A DNA stretch of 64,000 nucleotides from Megalopta genalis (lineage: Eukaryota > Arthropoda > Insecta > Hymenoptera > Halictidae), in assembly GCF_051020955.1 (NCBI RefSeq), contig NC_135031.1, positions 1,240,001 to 1,304,000 on the forward strand, given 5' to 3'. A program made the position numbers and the translations under genes. The notes under the pieces were generated by a model, which searched no databases, had not been told where the DNA came from, and saw only the letters and a program-made list of their open reading frames with translations. Positions 11,035 through 23,017 of this stretch are shown here, one piece after another (within the stretch, counting starts at the first letter, position 1; each line of letters starts with the position of its first letter).

Positions 11035-12139
11035 AATACGTAGCACCTGTATTACGCAATTAATTTGTAAATGTGTTTGTATAATAAAAGAGGCCAAGTA
11101 TTTTATATAAATTCTTACCGTCTGATTATCATTAATATTTGATGGGGTCTTACGGAAATTTACACTGAAAGAAACTGAGAGATTTCATTTTATTTCAGAA
11201 GATCCCATTTAAACAGTTTCTCGAAGTCGTTGAATCTCCATGAAATTTTTCCCGCGTTTGAAATCGCTGGTAAAAATCGATTACCCGATTTGTGAGAGCG
11301 TAACGCTCTTAGACGGTAGCATAAGTGGTTCAGTTGATCGTCAAAGGATTTTTAAGGCTCGGAGGAACGTGAACGAGTGTTTGTGTTCCATGAAAACAGT
11401 GTGTCGCAAGCGGAACGCCGTAGACGACGTCCTGAACGATCATCGGCCAATTCCTAGACACGGCAGCGAGCATAAATTATTCAGGCGATGTAGCAAAAGC
11501 GATTAATTTTATTGGCCGACGTCCCGGATATGGCTCGTCTGTACCCGTCACCGTCGCTTTGTTGCAACGTCGTATCCTATGCTCGGTGTTCCTCAATTAT
11601 GCGCGGGCCCGGCTAACACCTTATTAATGTTGGTGGTTGCACGAGAACCGGCCACGGGAAAATTGCGCAAAACTACAGGGAACGTGTTGGGCTTTTCTCA
11701 TCATCGGATCGACGACGTCGATCCGCGTAGGAAGTAGTGTATTTCGCGGAATTATGCGACAGCGCAGCTGCCCAGTCTGGTTACGATTAAATTGCGCGGC
11801 GACCGATTCTTTCGGAAAAGACGAGTCGGAAAATACGATTTTTCATGCGACAGAATTATGTCATTACCTCGGAACTGTGCAATCGTTTGAGAAAGGGAGG
11901 ATAGCATTAGTGTCTGTTCGATCAAGGTTTTCCGTTTCTGCTTACTGCCAAATCGACGTTAAAGCTGCTGCTCTCAACGTGTCTAATTGACCCGAAAGAA
12001 ATTTCATTTGATCGCAACTTTGTCATTTACGGAGGATCCGCTTAGTCGTTTCATGACTTCGTTCTGTATCGCTCGATAATTACTTTACAAGTGAAACTTT
12101 TCAAAATTCTAATATTTTTCTCATTTCTTACAGTTTGTA
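11035..12139. other. No certain gene; two open frames without support
   Basis: Open frames at 11240-11506 (88 codons, ATG start, lysine/arginine/cysteine-rich C-terminus) and 11637-11990 (117 codons) lie on + in a GC-richer patch. Neither shows a domain, signal peptide or splice context strong enough to call. Confidence 0.35.
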
Positions 12140-12735
12140 TTAACCTTTTAGGTACGGCTGAATTCTGCGCGAGGCTATTTCTCTGGACGGCAGAGTCTGA
12201 TGTGTACTGTACAGAGTCTGATACTGTATATACAGGGGGTGTCCCAAAAATGTCTCGCAATCCGAAAGTGGCGTGTTCCTCAGGCCATTTGAAGCAACTT
12301 TTTCCTTTACAAAAATTTTCTCCGAGGCACCGTTAACGAGTTATTAACGAAAAACAGTGACCAATGAGAGGCGAGCTCAGCTGGCGCGAGGCGATCGAGC
12401 CAATGAGCGGAACTGGGCTTCGTGCGCTGGTTGGCTGGGCCGCCTCGAGTCAGCCGTACTCGATTCTTATTGGTCACCGTTTTTCGTTAATAACTCGTTA
12501 ACGGTGCCTCGGAGAAAATTTTTGTAAAGGAAGAATTTGCTTCAAATGATCCGAGGAATCCGCCATTTCCAGATTGCGAGACATTTTTGGGACACCCTGT
12601 AGACTGTTGTATATCGATGTGAAGACAAAAGAAGTGTGAAACAGTGCATATGAAGACGATTATTTGGTTCAAACGATGAGCGAGTGAGCTACTAGAGCAA
12701 ACCACTATAGTGGCGCGTCGTGCCTAAAAGGTTAA
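12140..12735 (+). mobile_element. TTAA-flanked (piggyBac-type) element, copy 1, carrying a nested MITE
   Basis: It begins TTAA-CCTTTTAGGTACG and ends CGTGCCTAAAAGG-TTAA, an inverted pair with TTAA duplications as left by piggyBac-type transposases. Subterminal GCGCGAGG, ACAGAGTCTGAT repeats and CACTATAGTGGCGCGTCG precede the right end. The middle (12233-12599) is a separate TA-flanked palindromic element. There is no transposase, so it must move in trans if at all. A second copy with the same nested arrangement lies at 41165-41861. Confidence 0.85.
12233..12599 (+). mobile_element. CAGGGTGTCCCAAAA palindromic MITE, nested
   Basis: TIRs start CAGGG(G)TGTCCCAAAAATG and end CATTTTTGGGACACCCTG, with TA on both sides (12231-12232, 12600-12601). 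The whole 367 bp folds on itself: GTTAACGAGTTATTAACG and TTCGTTAATAACTCGTTAAC face each other around a GC-rich centre (GAGCTCAGCTGGCGCGAGG). Ends of this type are common in insect Tc1/mariner-derived MITEs. Confidence 0.88.
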
Positions 12736-13105
12736 TGCACTGTTCGGGTCATTATGACTGAGATATTGGTTTACGATGATGGAAACATTCCGTTTACTAC
12801 GTAGCACGCAATAATTAATGTTTGTAAACACTACCTCGGACGGAGGCAATTGCGTTAGAAGAATAAACGACGACTAAATCATTTATAAAGGTGAAGAAAC
12901 TTTAAAGTTGATTTTCTCGAAGACGGAGCTTCGGATAAAAAAATGTTATACCAAATTTGGTTCATATTTTTTCACGTAGAATCATCATCTGCTCGGTTTT
13001 ACTACGAATTTCGGCCCACCCTGTATAAAATATGAAGAAAGTATTGTGTTAGAAAATGTGTGCATTGCAAAATATATATATATCATGACATACCTTATAA
13101 ATATA
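12736..13105. other. Contains one orphan MITE end (CGGCCCACCCTGTA)
   Basis: About 12890-13022 ends CGAATTTCGGCCCACCCTG-TA, an isolated right terminus of another CAGGGTG-type element whose left end is not seen. The rest is unremarkable. Confidence 0.5.
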
Positions 13106-13303
13106 TTGGGGATTTTATGCATTTATGGCAAAAATAAGTAGCTGAAATACAAGCCTCTAAAGGCTTCAAAAGTATTAAAGAATACTGTCATGTTATTTTG
13201 AATATGTTGACATTATTAAATCAAGAAACATTTTTTTTCTCTAACTTCTTTTACTTACAGTTGATATAGAAAGATTTTAGTTTATATATAGATCTGCAAT
13301 CGA
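13106..13303 (+). mobile_element. GACTGCGG-type MITE, degenerate
   Basis: Left end TTGGGGATTTTATGCATTTA with GGCAAAAATAAGTAGCTGAA following; right end TATATATAGATCTGCAATC. Length and subterminal sequence match the family seen at 10154 and 55522. Terminal positions are approximate. Confidence 0.5.
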
Positions 13304-14261
13304 CATACAACTTTTAATAACGATAGATACGCAATGAATTAGAGTTCCTTTAAAAAATTACAAAATTATGGTACTTCGTCGCTCCGTAAAGTGCTAAAAC
13401 TATTTTATTGGGTATTAGGTTGGCGTAAGATGTGCTTCATATGCTCAGAATATTAACCTAAAGTCAATGTTTATTATAAAACAGGCTGTCTGAAATCGAA
13501 TTCTAAGCGATATTATTTTCTCGATTAGATACGACTACCAGCCGGGGACAAACTAGCTAATTTAAGAATATTTGCTGGTTTCAAGAAATATCGAATGATT
13601 AGAGTGAAAGGGGAGCAAGCCCAGATCATTAATAAAACTGAATAAAAAGTCCGCCCGATCGTCATCGAAGCCAGAAACGACTTACCGCTGCGGAATCGTT
13701 AGCTAAATCGAGCGAATGCTCGTTTGAACCGGGCGCGAATATTCCAGCGACACTTAATTACGTAATAACGGCTGTAAAACATCGTAATTAGCATCCGGCT
13801 GGGTAATTAGCAACGGAACACGTGCAATACGTTTCGATTGCCACGGTGTGGACCAATCGAAAGAAAAGAGAAAAGTAGTGCGGCGAGAGACGGCTGTTGC
13901 ACGATCGGGCTGCAATCGACCCGAAGTTAGAAAAACGGAATTAATCGGCGCGGAGGCGAGAATTTCGAGCGAACGGTGCCAGTATCTGCTCGCAACGCTG
14001 CATTCAATAATGTGCACGGTGTAAAAACCATTTTTTAAGACAGATTGAAATTTATTACAGTGAAATACGAGAACAACGTTCTTTATCTAAACACCCTAAT
14101 TCGACAGCGAGAATTGGGCGTTATCCGAATAAATCATTCGAATTGAGATTGTAGAATTATTCGGAGAATAATGCGAACAATTGTTGACTGCTTTCGTTTT
14201 TATGTAATTTTATAAGAATATATTTGTACAAATACATTCAGGATCAGTTGAATTGCAACTA
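13304..14261. other. No gene seen
   Basis: Non-coding. The patch at 13750-14020 is GC-richer but has no recognisable exon. Confidence 0.5.
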
Positions 14262-14416
14262 CAGTAAATTTTCCCTAATTGTCCTTTAGTTTGTAAGCAA
14301 AGATTGACAATTTAGTCGCCGATTGTCAACAACTATAAAAACGAGACTCGAATAATTGTGTCTCCAGTTCCCAAATTGTCTATTCTTGTTTAAAAAATTA
14401 GAGAGAATTTATACTG
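14262..14416. mobile_element. CAGTAAATTC hairpin MITE, 155 bp
   Basis: Begins CAGTAAATTTTCCCTAATTG and ends GAGAGAATTTATACTG, with TA at 14260-14261 and 14417-14418. The arms contain TTGTAAGCAAAGATTGACAA and its approximate inverse. It is shorter than the 215-bp form, with part of the left inner arm missing. Confidence 0.85.
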
Positions 14417-15045
14417 TACTTCTAGAATTATAAAATTGCCAATGTCTTCCTTTGCACTTGTAGAAAGGTTATTTAGTTACGCACCAATAATCAACCTACC
14501 CAAAAGTAACAAACTTTTCGATGCAACATTTACAATAAGAAAAAACAAACCAGGAAAGAAAAAACTGAGGAATGCGGAACGACAAAAAACGCCTATTCAC
14601 AGCTAATTACATTTGTTTTATAAAAAAGGGGAGATATAATATAATTAGAAAAAAATGAATACTAATGAAATCATAATAACGGATAAGATATCCATTGCAT
14701 TTATGGAAATTTTGTCGCTCGGTATGTTTAGAGAAGTAAGTGAAGCAGTAATAATTATCATAAATTACAATATTATCAGAAATGTAATGGATAACTGCGC
14801 ACTGTTGTGAATTTCATTAATATATTATCATTACTACCATTTATTAGCATTAATTTTTTTCTAATTATAATTTATCACTAAATTATTATAACTCATTTTT
14901 GTATAATAAATATAATTAGCTTTAACAGTTTCCTTCCTTCCTTCCTTTCCTTCCGCCTTTCGTTGACCTTTCAAGGTCAACCCAGCTTTCGGCAGCATCA
15001 TATGATTACATATCTGGAACCTCTACGACATACACTTTCGATATA
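14417..15045. other. No gene; short (CCTT)n tract
   Basis: AT-rich, with a CCTTCCTTCCTTCC tract at about 14935-14955 and a palindromic AGGTCA pair at 14963-14980. Confidence 0.5.
14963..14980. promoter_or_regulatory. Everted AGGTCA pair, possible nuclear-receptor site
   Basis: TTGACCTTTCAAGGTCAA contains TCAAGGTCA, the FTZ-F1/SF-1 type half-site, everted against TGACCT with a 4-base spacer. It is unsupported by any nearby gene, and chance occurrence is plausible. Confidence 0.2.
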
Positions 15046-15294
15046 CAGGGTGTCCTGCAACATGTGGGACCCACTACGGGCGCAGATTCTGCACATGAAA
15101 ACAATAGAAAAGACATCATATAAACATACATTATATTCGAATTTGTTTTCGAGTTAAGATGTGTTGCTGTGAATGTGAGCAAACACAGTGGGTTGAGAAA
15201 GAAACTTGCGATAATCGAAAAACAAAGTCTTTCTATTGTTTTCACATGTAGAATCTATTCTTAAAGTGAGTCCCGCATGCTACGGGACATCCTG
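15046..15294. mobile_element. CAGGGTGTCCTGCAACATG MITE, 249 bp
   Basis: Left end CAGGGTGTCCTGCAACATGT, right end GCATGCTACGGGACATCCTG, with TA at 15044-15045 and 15295-15296. Internal arms include GAAAACAATAGAAAAGAC and TCTTTCTATTGTTTTC. It is distinct from the CAGGGTGTCCCAAAA family. No coding capacity. Confidence 0.87.
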
Positions 15295-16305
15295 TATACA
15301 TATAAAGAATCCGTGCGGTTTGATCATCGGTTGGACAGTGTTCGTTGCTTGTCCGACTGTTAATAGTGAAAAATGAATTTTCAATTATAAAAAGATTGTG
15401 TCAGTCGCATATGATCGACGCGGCACTCACTCCGTTACAGGACAGAAAAGCATCGAAACACGAGGAAGCTTTCAACGATATCGCGACAAGCGAATTAGGA
15501 ATTGATGTTCGCCGATTTCTTTTCCAAACAGCAAGCATAAGGCCGACGATGTTCATCCAGGTTTTCCATCGAAAGGTACGCTATATGTGCGTATAGTCGT
15601 TGTAACGATCCGGCGTTGACGTGGCCGCCGCAATAAAAGGCGTTACACGATTTCGTGTTAGCCATTCGTGTTGGTCAGAGTTCAAATCGAGCCGGAAGAG
15701 ATAGCACAGGGAACGTTGATAAATCGTCGCGGTGAACCGCGATAAACGCTCTCGCTGACTTCGTCTTTCTCTTGTTCGCCCCCTCGGTATCGCGCACGTA
15801 GAGACCGCAGATTTGGTAAACAAATTATTCGCGATGCAGAAGTCTCGAAAAGCTCTCCGCTCGCGAGGAACGGCCGATTGCGCTTCGGCGACCGGCGCGG
15901 CGGCTGCGGTTTCGCGGGATAATCATTTCGCGAGATCGCTCTACCGAATGACAAAATAACACCGCTGAAATTTTTACGAGCCGTTGCCCATAATAACGCT
16001 CGTTGGCGCGAACTGCCAGCGAATCTAACACTTTCCTTTTCCTTCTCGTTCTTTTTCTCTCTCTTTCTTGCATTGTTATTACCTTCTGTTGTGTTCCCAT
16101 TTCCGCGAAACGCTGGCGAGTTTCTTCGGGGAGTAGGTTTGACAGTGACCGTGATACTCAACTAACAGTTTGCACGAAAATTGAAACAATGGCTAGTGAA
16201 TTTCGTAAATGGTTTCAAAGATTCAATTCTTCGATCTTGACAAGTATAGTCTTTTTAAAATGGACAATTTCTTCTATTAATTAAATCGAGAATGATTACT
16301 ATGTA
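15295..16305. other. No certain gene; GC-richer with open frames on both strands
   Basis: Frames at 15345-15596 (+), 15682-16161 (-) and 16003-16284 (+) overlap on opposite strands and lack domains. None is called. Confidence 0.4.
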
Positions 16306-16480
16306 GATTGCGGATTTTTATGTATAATTAAAATTGTCTAAGTTAATTTGTAAGAAAGTTAAGTCAGATCTTCTCATGATGTTGATAAGACTGCGGATAT
16401 TTATGCAAAATAAACATCTTCTAAGACCATTGTAAGAAACAGAAATGAAATAGAAATAAATTGTGACACAAACATGAAGA
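16306..16480 (+). mobile_element. Two GACTGCGG-type ends in direct orientation
   Basis: TA-GATTGCGGATTTTTATG begins at 16306, and GACTGCGGATATTTATGC with CAAAATAAACATC begins at 16389. Both point the same way about 80 bp apart, which suggests a truncated copy next to, or inside, another. No right end is seen. Confidence 0.5.
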
Positions 16481-17520
16481 CTACAGAATTTTGTAACTGT
16501 TTTCAAGAATCGAATTTTCTTTATTCTCTCGAGAGTTTAAAAATGCTTTTGCTCGAGTGAAGCCTTTCGAGAGAATAACTGCAAATAATTTAATCCTCGT
16601 GTCTGGCATAGTCACAGAAACGATCTCGAAGTGATTTTCTCTTACGCTTGAATTGGACTCGTTGTACCCCGTTCTTGCGTTCTCGTTTCGTAACGAATAT
16701 ATAAAATTGCAATCAGTGAGCGAAGCAGAATTGCTAGAGTGCAAAAGAACTTGTTTGAATACGTTTAACGTGCGAGCAATTAAAATATTTACATAGTATA
16801 AGATTGCAGCTGCGTAATTACTTTATTATCTCCAAACATACCGATCTTCGCGATTAGTTCAGGTGATCAAAATGCTATCGTACTTGGAAACAGAAACCGA
16901 ATGGTTCTTACAGTACACGCTCGTTATAGAGTTTACATCCGGTCTTTCGCGAAATTTGGTTCCTATCGAACGGAGAATCGAAGATTATGAACCCGTTTTA
17001 ATCAGCAGTCGAATGACACAGAATTTACACGACGATATGCAAATTCCCGAGTCACTTCAGATCGCTAATTGCAAGGCGGTACGGTAACAAGCAAAGAAAC
17101 GTCCCATTCCAGGAGGGAACAGTTTATTTTTCTCCGAGAGAATTTCGAGTTCTTTTAAGGCTGTCCATTTCACTGTTATATAACGCGGCGTTGGGAGTCA
17201 AATCGACTGGTTCCTGGTGTCCTTATCGCCGTGGCATCAAGGTAGCTTATCTCAATAATCCTACGGGACTCAGTTTTTTGCGTATCAAGGAAGGAAACAC
17301 GCGACGCGACATGACGAGAGTTCTGAAAACAGGTAGTATTAGGTACTATTAATATATTTCAACGTGTTTATGGATCAAAGTTGAAATCATCAGCAGTCTT
17401 CTCGCTTGGTAGAAACGAGTTTAATTGAGTCTTAGAGCGTCAATCTCTAATCGGCCGTGTCTCAATTATCAAGTTTTTATTAATCAAAACTTATTTGACT
17501 GGGTGTCTATAAAATATATA
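16481..17520. other. No certain gene
   Basis: An open frame at 16863-17087 (+, 74 codons; LSYLETETEWFLQ...) has plausible composition but no domain, acceptor or donor I can defend. Confidence 0.4.
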
Positions 17521-17715
17521 TATATAGGGTGAGACATTGAACCCTTTCACCTTTATTTTCTCTTGTAAACTACATGTCGTATACAAAAAATGTTCCGAGC
17601 AAAACTTGTTTGGTATAAAGAGGAGCATTTAATTTTTTGATTTTCCGTCAAAATATGAGCATCACCTTAAGTTTCTTAACTGTATTGCGTAACATTCAAT
17701 CATGTCATTTAAAAG
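17521..17715 (+). repeat. Dispersed repeat fragment starting TAGGGTGAGACATTG
   Basis: It follows a short (TA)n. Its inner part, ATCACCTTAAGTTTCT..GTAA(C/T)..AA(C/T)..AATTTRAAAG, recurs at 52337-52395, so it is a dispersed element. Only one terminus is recognisable. Confidence 0.5.
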
Positions 17716-17840
17716 TTTATCAAGTACAGTATAAAAAATTATTAAAATGAAAGGTTTCAGAAATTTATTGAAGAGTTAAATGACTCAACTTGTTTAAATC
17801 ATGAATATTTATAGTCTCAGACGTCAAAGAATAGATCCGA

Positions 17841-17918
17841 TATTCTAAAAGGCTAAAAAGCTAAGCTATTCTAAAAAGCTAAGCTATTCTAAAAAGCTAA
17901 GCTATTCTAAAAAGCTAT
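17841..17918. repeat. 18-bp minisatellite, about 4 copies
   Basis: Unit AAGCTAAGCTATTCTAAA is repeated nearly perfectly, with a degenerate first copy. Confidence 0.9.
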
Positions 17919-17984
17919 TAATCCTTTGCAAAATAACAACGAGTCAGTTTCGCGATGAAGATTTCATACACAATCTACAAGTTA

Positions 17985-18447
17985 CAGTAAATTCTCTCTA
18001 GAATGCCAAATTTCGGGTTGCTGTGAATTTCCCTGTGCTAGATCTACGCCTATGTAATTTATTGCTATATCGATACTAAGGCTCGACGGAGTCGGTCAAG
18101 CGTGTGATGCGGCACGCGACGCGGCTCGTTTGACTCGAATTCCCGGAAGACAACACAAAATGATCTGTTCGGGTGTGAGTCGGGTAAGAAATACCGCGTG
18201 GCTTATGTAAAAAAAAAAACACAAGATATGTATACCACTAGGTACTTGACCGTAGAATCGTGGCATGTGGCCTCCGAACTGCCTTCGAATCGTGGTATGT
18301 AGTCTCTGAATTGCCTTCGAATCGTGGCAAAAAATTAGAAATAAAAAAGTCTTTAGTCATCGCTTTTTTTCTAGTATTACTGTGTATTCATATTAATGTA
18401 CACCGTCATCCTGGCCGCTGCCTTTTTTTGCCGACTGCCCCGAGTTT
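17985..18447 (+). mobile_element. Element X, copy A, right end lost
   Basis: It begins TA-CAGTAAATTCTCTCTA, the terminus of the hairpin MITE family, and runs straight into ATGCCAAATTTCGGGTTGCTG, the conserved start of family X shared with 32821 and (-) 42608. Then follow the shared blocks GTGTGATGCGGCACGCGACG and CCGGAAGACAACACAAAATG, about 2.5 copies of a 32-bp minisatellite (CGAATCGTGGCATGTGGCCT), AAAAAATTA.AAATAAAAAAGT and GCCGACTGCCCCGAGTT. Similarity stops near 18447, just before a pyrimidine tract. The left end could instead be a half MITE lying next to X. Confidence 0.75.
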
Positions 18448-18476
18448 TGTCTCCCCCTCCCCCTCCTCTCTTTCAG

Positions 18477-18478
<2 letters not shown>

Positions 18479-18511
<33 letters not shown>
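18479..18511. repeat. (TC)n microsatellite
   Basis: About 16 CT dinucleotides lie within a longer pyrimidine-rich tract (18445-18522). Confidence 0.97.
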
Positions 18512-18514
<3 letters not shown>

Positions 18515-21500
18515 CCTTTTTTTGAATTCCAAGCTGCGGGCCTTCTAGGAAATAAATTTGATTCTTGTATCATAAAAATGTAGAAATTAAAGTAAATAAA
18601 GAGGTACAAGGAACGAAAATTGCCTCGTTTGTTTCTGTCTTAAAACGGAAGCGACGTATTTACTACAAGTACCTGGAAACGTGTTCAAAAAATTTCTAAA
18701 CAAAATTATAAATGATCCAAACTACAATCAGCCACATTGTCGTGTTAACACATCTAAGTGTTAAGGTACTCCTCCTGGATACGTGAGTTTTTTGAAATTT
18801 TCATTCGTTTTTTTCAAATTTTTTGAAAATTTAGAATATTTATCGGATTTTTACTATAATTTGTATGCCGTTGAGTATTCATTAGCCTGCCATTAATTTA
18901 AATGTCTAATCCTTGGTAACTTCACCGAAGAGAAACAAAATGATTAAAACAGAGAACAAAGAGCTGATGCAGGCAAACGAAAACAAAAGAAAATGCATGC
19001 GCGAATGACTGGGACGAAGATAAGAATTATGAAAAGAACGAAGAGTCGCGGTATCTAGAGCGGAGTAACTAAAGCATAAAAAGAGGCTGCGGTAATAATA
19101 GAAATAAAGATAAAGAGACGGGTGGAGCACGACTATGTTCCGAAGACGCGAAAACCGACTACTAATCACGCCCAAGGCATTTCGGTTTTTTCCGCCGACT
19201 GGTTTTTGTCATGTTCTGCGTCGTGTCAGGTGCGTCGACGCCGGCGATCCGATTTGTGCGATCCGCGAGACTACTGGTAAAATCGATCTCTCGCCTATTA
19301 CGCCATTACGGACATCGGGGCCATATTTCCGAGGACTTAATAACACCGATCACGGGACAACACCTATCGAACGGCACGGAAAGCGTGTACGATCGGCCCA
19401 CTCATTTTTCTCAGCTCGGACAAGATCTATCGCATCCTGCGGCGGTCATGGTCGAAATTAAACTGTACCGTGCACTAAGAAGCAATTATCGTGCAGCCTG
19501 CTGCGTTTTCAAGTGGTTACATAATTTTCGTGAAGTAAGAGTAATTAGTTCGGCGTAATTTTATTGAGGTGCAATAATATTCGTCAAGTAGAAAGAATCG
19601 ATTGTTACAAAAATATATTGAGCTTTAATAATATATTCATAAAGTAACGATTTTCGCAACGCAGAGATAATCGATATGACAAAAAAATGCGTCGAGGTAT
19701 AACAGAATTCGTAAAATAAAAATAATCTGTTTTTACAATATTGTATTCAGGTGTAACAATATTCCTGAAGTAAAAATGTATCGAGAGGTGTAATAATTCT
19801 ATTGTTATCAATATTTACTCATCCAAGTAAATGTAGATACATTTTGGATAAGTAATGAATTATTTATTCTCTACACACAACACGCAATAGTCTTTATTTT
19901 CACATCACAAAACCTTCGTCCATTTGAAAGGGTATCGCGTAGACCAAGATATTAATAATATTAGCTATAGTCGGCAGTTAATGTTATACACAATAAATGT
20001 TTCTCTTTCTCTTCTAAGAAATTATTACAATCGAAAAACTTCTGATCATTATAACTGTGAAGATAGTGGGAATCTGGTGAATTGCGTTGCAAAGCGATGT
20101 AAATTGAATCCGTTCCTTGAGATGAAAATATTTTACAACAACCTGAGAAATAGGTCGATTTTTCTAAGTATAATCTAAGCATTGTCACTGTCCTATGTAT
20201 TTTTATGACGGAAATATAGAAATTGTCTATAGAAAATATAGAAATATAGAAAGCTGAATTTAGCAGATGTCTCTACCATTTTGTATCAGATTCTCATTAC
20301 CTATAATGAACAATAAACTGATTTACTTGGGATGCTTGTCCGAAAATAAAATCCACGCAACGCCTCTGCTTTCCGAACGTGACACAAGCAAAATGTGAAA
20401 GTTTGTCAAATAAATTCGCGCGTAGCAGTTGGGAAACAAACTGCTAGCAATTTACCGCATCGGTCCGCTAATCAGTGTAACATTTTATTCGACCGGCACG
20501 GCGCAAACACCTGCTGCGTATATTAAATTATGAATATCAGCTCGAACGCAACGCGTTCAGCTGTTTCGCGTTTAAATTCTGCCGACTAGACTCGCCTCAT
20601 TCTGAAATCCGCCTATAAAGCGACTGATCCAGTCGAATGACACCGTATATTCTCCTTAGACGCCGTAATCCCGCGATGATTTCGATCAGCTTATCAGTTG
20701 CCATATTAATGACTGCCTCCTCGAGTTCAGCATTCTTTCCCGGAGTAATATCAAACGACATTGAGGTAAACCAGTTCACCGGTTCAATGAGGTTAGTTTA
20801 TTATGTACTACCGGATACGAGACCCGTACACTTTCTATACAAATTGCTTCTCCGCTCCGAGCTCCGTGGCCTGAGATATGTTTCCTAATGATTGGAGGCC
20901 GATTGGTAGAAACTCGCGATCAGAAATCCGGAAAAATTGGTGCTGCAGGGAAAAGCTGAATGTCAACCGAAGTTATGTCCATGCGGCTTATAATCTTTCT
21001 CGGACCACGGGGAAAAAATGGACAGTCGGACACGGATCGCATGGCACCATTAATTAGGTGGAATATGATACTAAACGTCTCTGGAATTCTCGCCGGCGTT
21101 GGAGCATATTTTATAAATATCTCTCCTCGATTCCCGGTACCAGACCTCATTTTTCTCTCCGATAGAAATTACGCAAGCGTTCTAGCTTCTCCTGTCTAGC
21201 AGCCATTAACATTTTTAAAGGATTCTAACACTCGCCGAGCAGTCGCACCGTGGGCGAAAACACGAAAGAGCTGGTCAAATCTAATTTGACTAATTTAACT
21301 TAACAAGTTACGATATCTTTGAATAAGACTTCAAAGTACAAGAAACAGTAAAAATTAGGAGGAAAGAGTAATCACAAAAATGTTAAGTCAGCTTCATTTC
21401 AATATTTACCGATTTAGATAGCGTAAGTTCTGCTGAGATTATTATCTCAAATCTGCATAATTTGGCAACCTTTCCCTTATTGAAAACGATATACTTCTTT

Positions 21501-23017
21501 GATTAAATAAAGAGTTACATAACTTCATTAGTATATTCTCATTGTTGCATGTGAGCATGCATACAAGTTATTCTTCACAAGTTTTCACGATTGTGGATTG
21601 TTTCATTCGCAATGAAAAATGAACGGTAACGTGCCAGCACGCTTATTTTGCATGTAAAACAATCGTTAACGTGTTTGAAATAATATCCAAAGTAGAAATC
21701 TTGTCCATGTTCGCCCCGAAAAGAGAACCTTGTATTTTAATTAAAAGGGTAAGAATATTATGTATTTCGCTCGGGCGATCGTATTTTGCACAAATGTAAA
21801 TGGAATTATTATTATATTATTATATTATCGAGGAACACTAATTCTTATACATTATTACAATCATTACTCAAAATATGTTTCTGATACGAAAACTGTATTC
21901 CCATCTGTTTCTCTGTACATAGAAACTTCTCGAAAAATTACTTTTTTATTCAAATTTTATTTTTCATTAATGAATCATTAATTAAAGCATTAGCTTCATA
22001 GTAAATTGATAATCACAGCAACCCAAAAATCCCCAATATAAACTATCGTTAGAAATATATTTAATGCTTCTATAGTGTTTGGCAAGCCTTCCCAGTTTTT
22101 CCAATGATTTTGAACAATGCTGTAATTTTTAATATTTCTCAAGCATCTCATAATTGCTCGTAAACCAGCAATGTTTTTCTTTCGTTAGTCACAAAATTAT
22201 TGAAGAAACTAAATTATATCCGCGTTATGCATACAGGTACATAGGACTTCCTCTTATCTCGGAACGTATTATTGTTAATGTTACTCATATTACTACTATC
22301 TTTATTATCCAATGTTCATATTAGTATTGATTGTTTCGTTCTATCTACGTTCATTGTTATCTTGTTATTACCACTTTTCTGTATTTCTATCTTTGTCTCG
22401 TCTGTTCGTTATTATGACATTCTCTGTAACAAAAGGTCTGTTCCGTTGACGTAATAAACATTATTACTGTTATTATTATTACTGTTATTATTAATTTTTT
22501 AAGAAATGAAAAAGTGGATAAGCATCTTTACTTGCACATTAGGTATAGCAATATCTGGGTACATAACGACCCACCGATGGTCTTCCACGTATATTTTTTA
22601 CCAGTGGCTCTGTAAGTCTTAAATACTTCCGAAATTGAGCTCATGATTTAAACTCTAATAAATCATTTGTCGCTTTAAGTAGCGCTGTTGCGTATTTCCC
22701 CATTTTATTCGACCATCTATTTCCGTTTATGTAGAATCGTTTCATTATATCAGTATTTCACCGGTGCAACAAAGTAACTTTCTAGCAATAAATCACATCG
22801 TAGCTCGGCGTGTCCGCGGGATATAACAATAGAGCCGATTTTTAGCAACATACTCCTACTCTTAACAGCTAAGAACTTGTACCAAACGCACCCACGCTTC
22901 CACGTCCTTCGGCAACCGAATTCAACAACCACGCGAGCACTCGAAAAAATTTCAATCCTAAACACCGTAGGCCATACTGATACTTCAAAGCTGCTTTCGT
23001 TGAACGTAGTTATTAAA
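18512..23017. other. No gene recognised over 4.5 kb
   Basis: AT-rich background with GC-richer patches at 19135-19560 and 20590-21200 that carry overlapping open frames of 60-115 codons on both strands and no domains. A run of (ATT) triplets lies near 22458-22495. No transposon ends were recognised. Confidence 0.45.

Noticed and set aside
11240..11506. 88-codon ATG-initiated frame
   Set aside because: Plausible composition but no domain, no splice sites and no conserved neighbour.
17521..17535. TAGGGTGAGACATTG as a CAGGGTG-type MITE end
   Set aside because: Lacks the C after TA and any inverse partner; kept as a dispersed repeat only.
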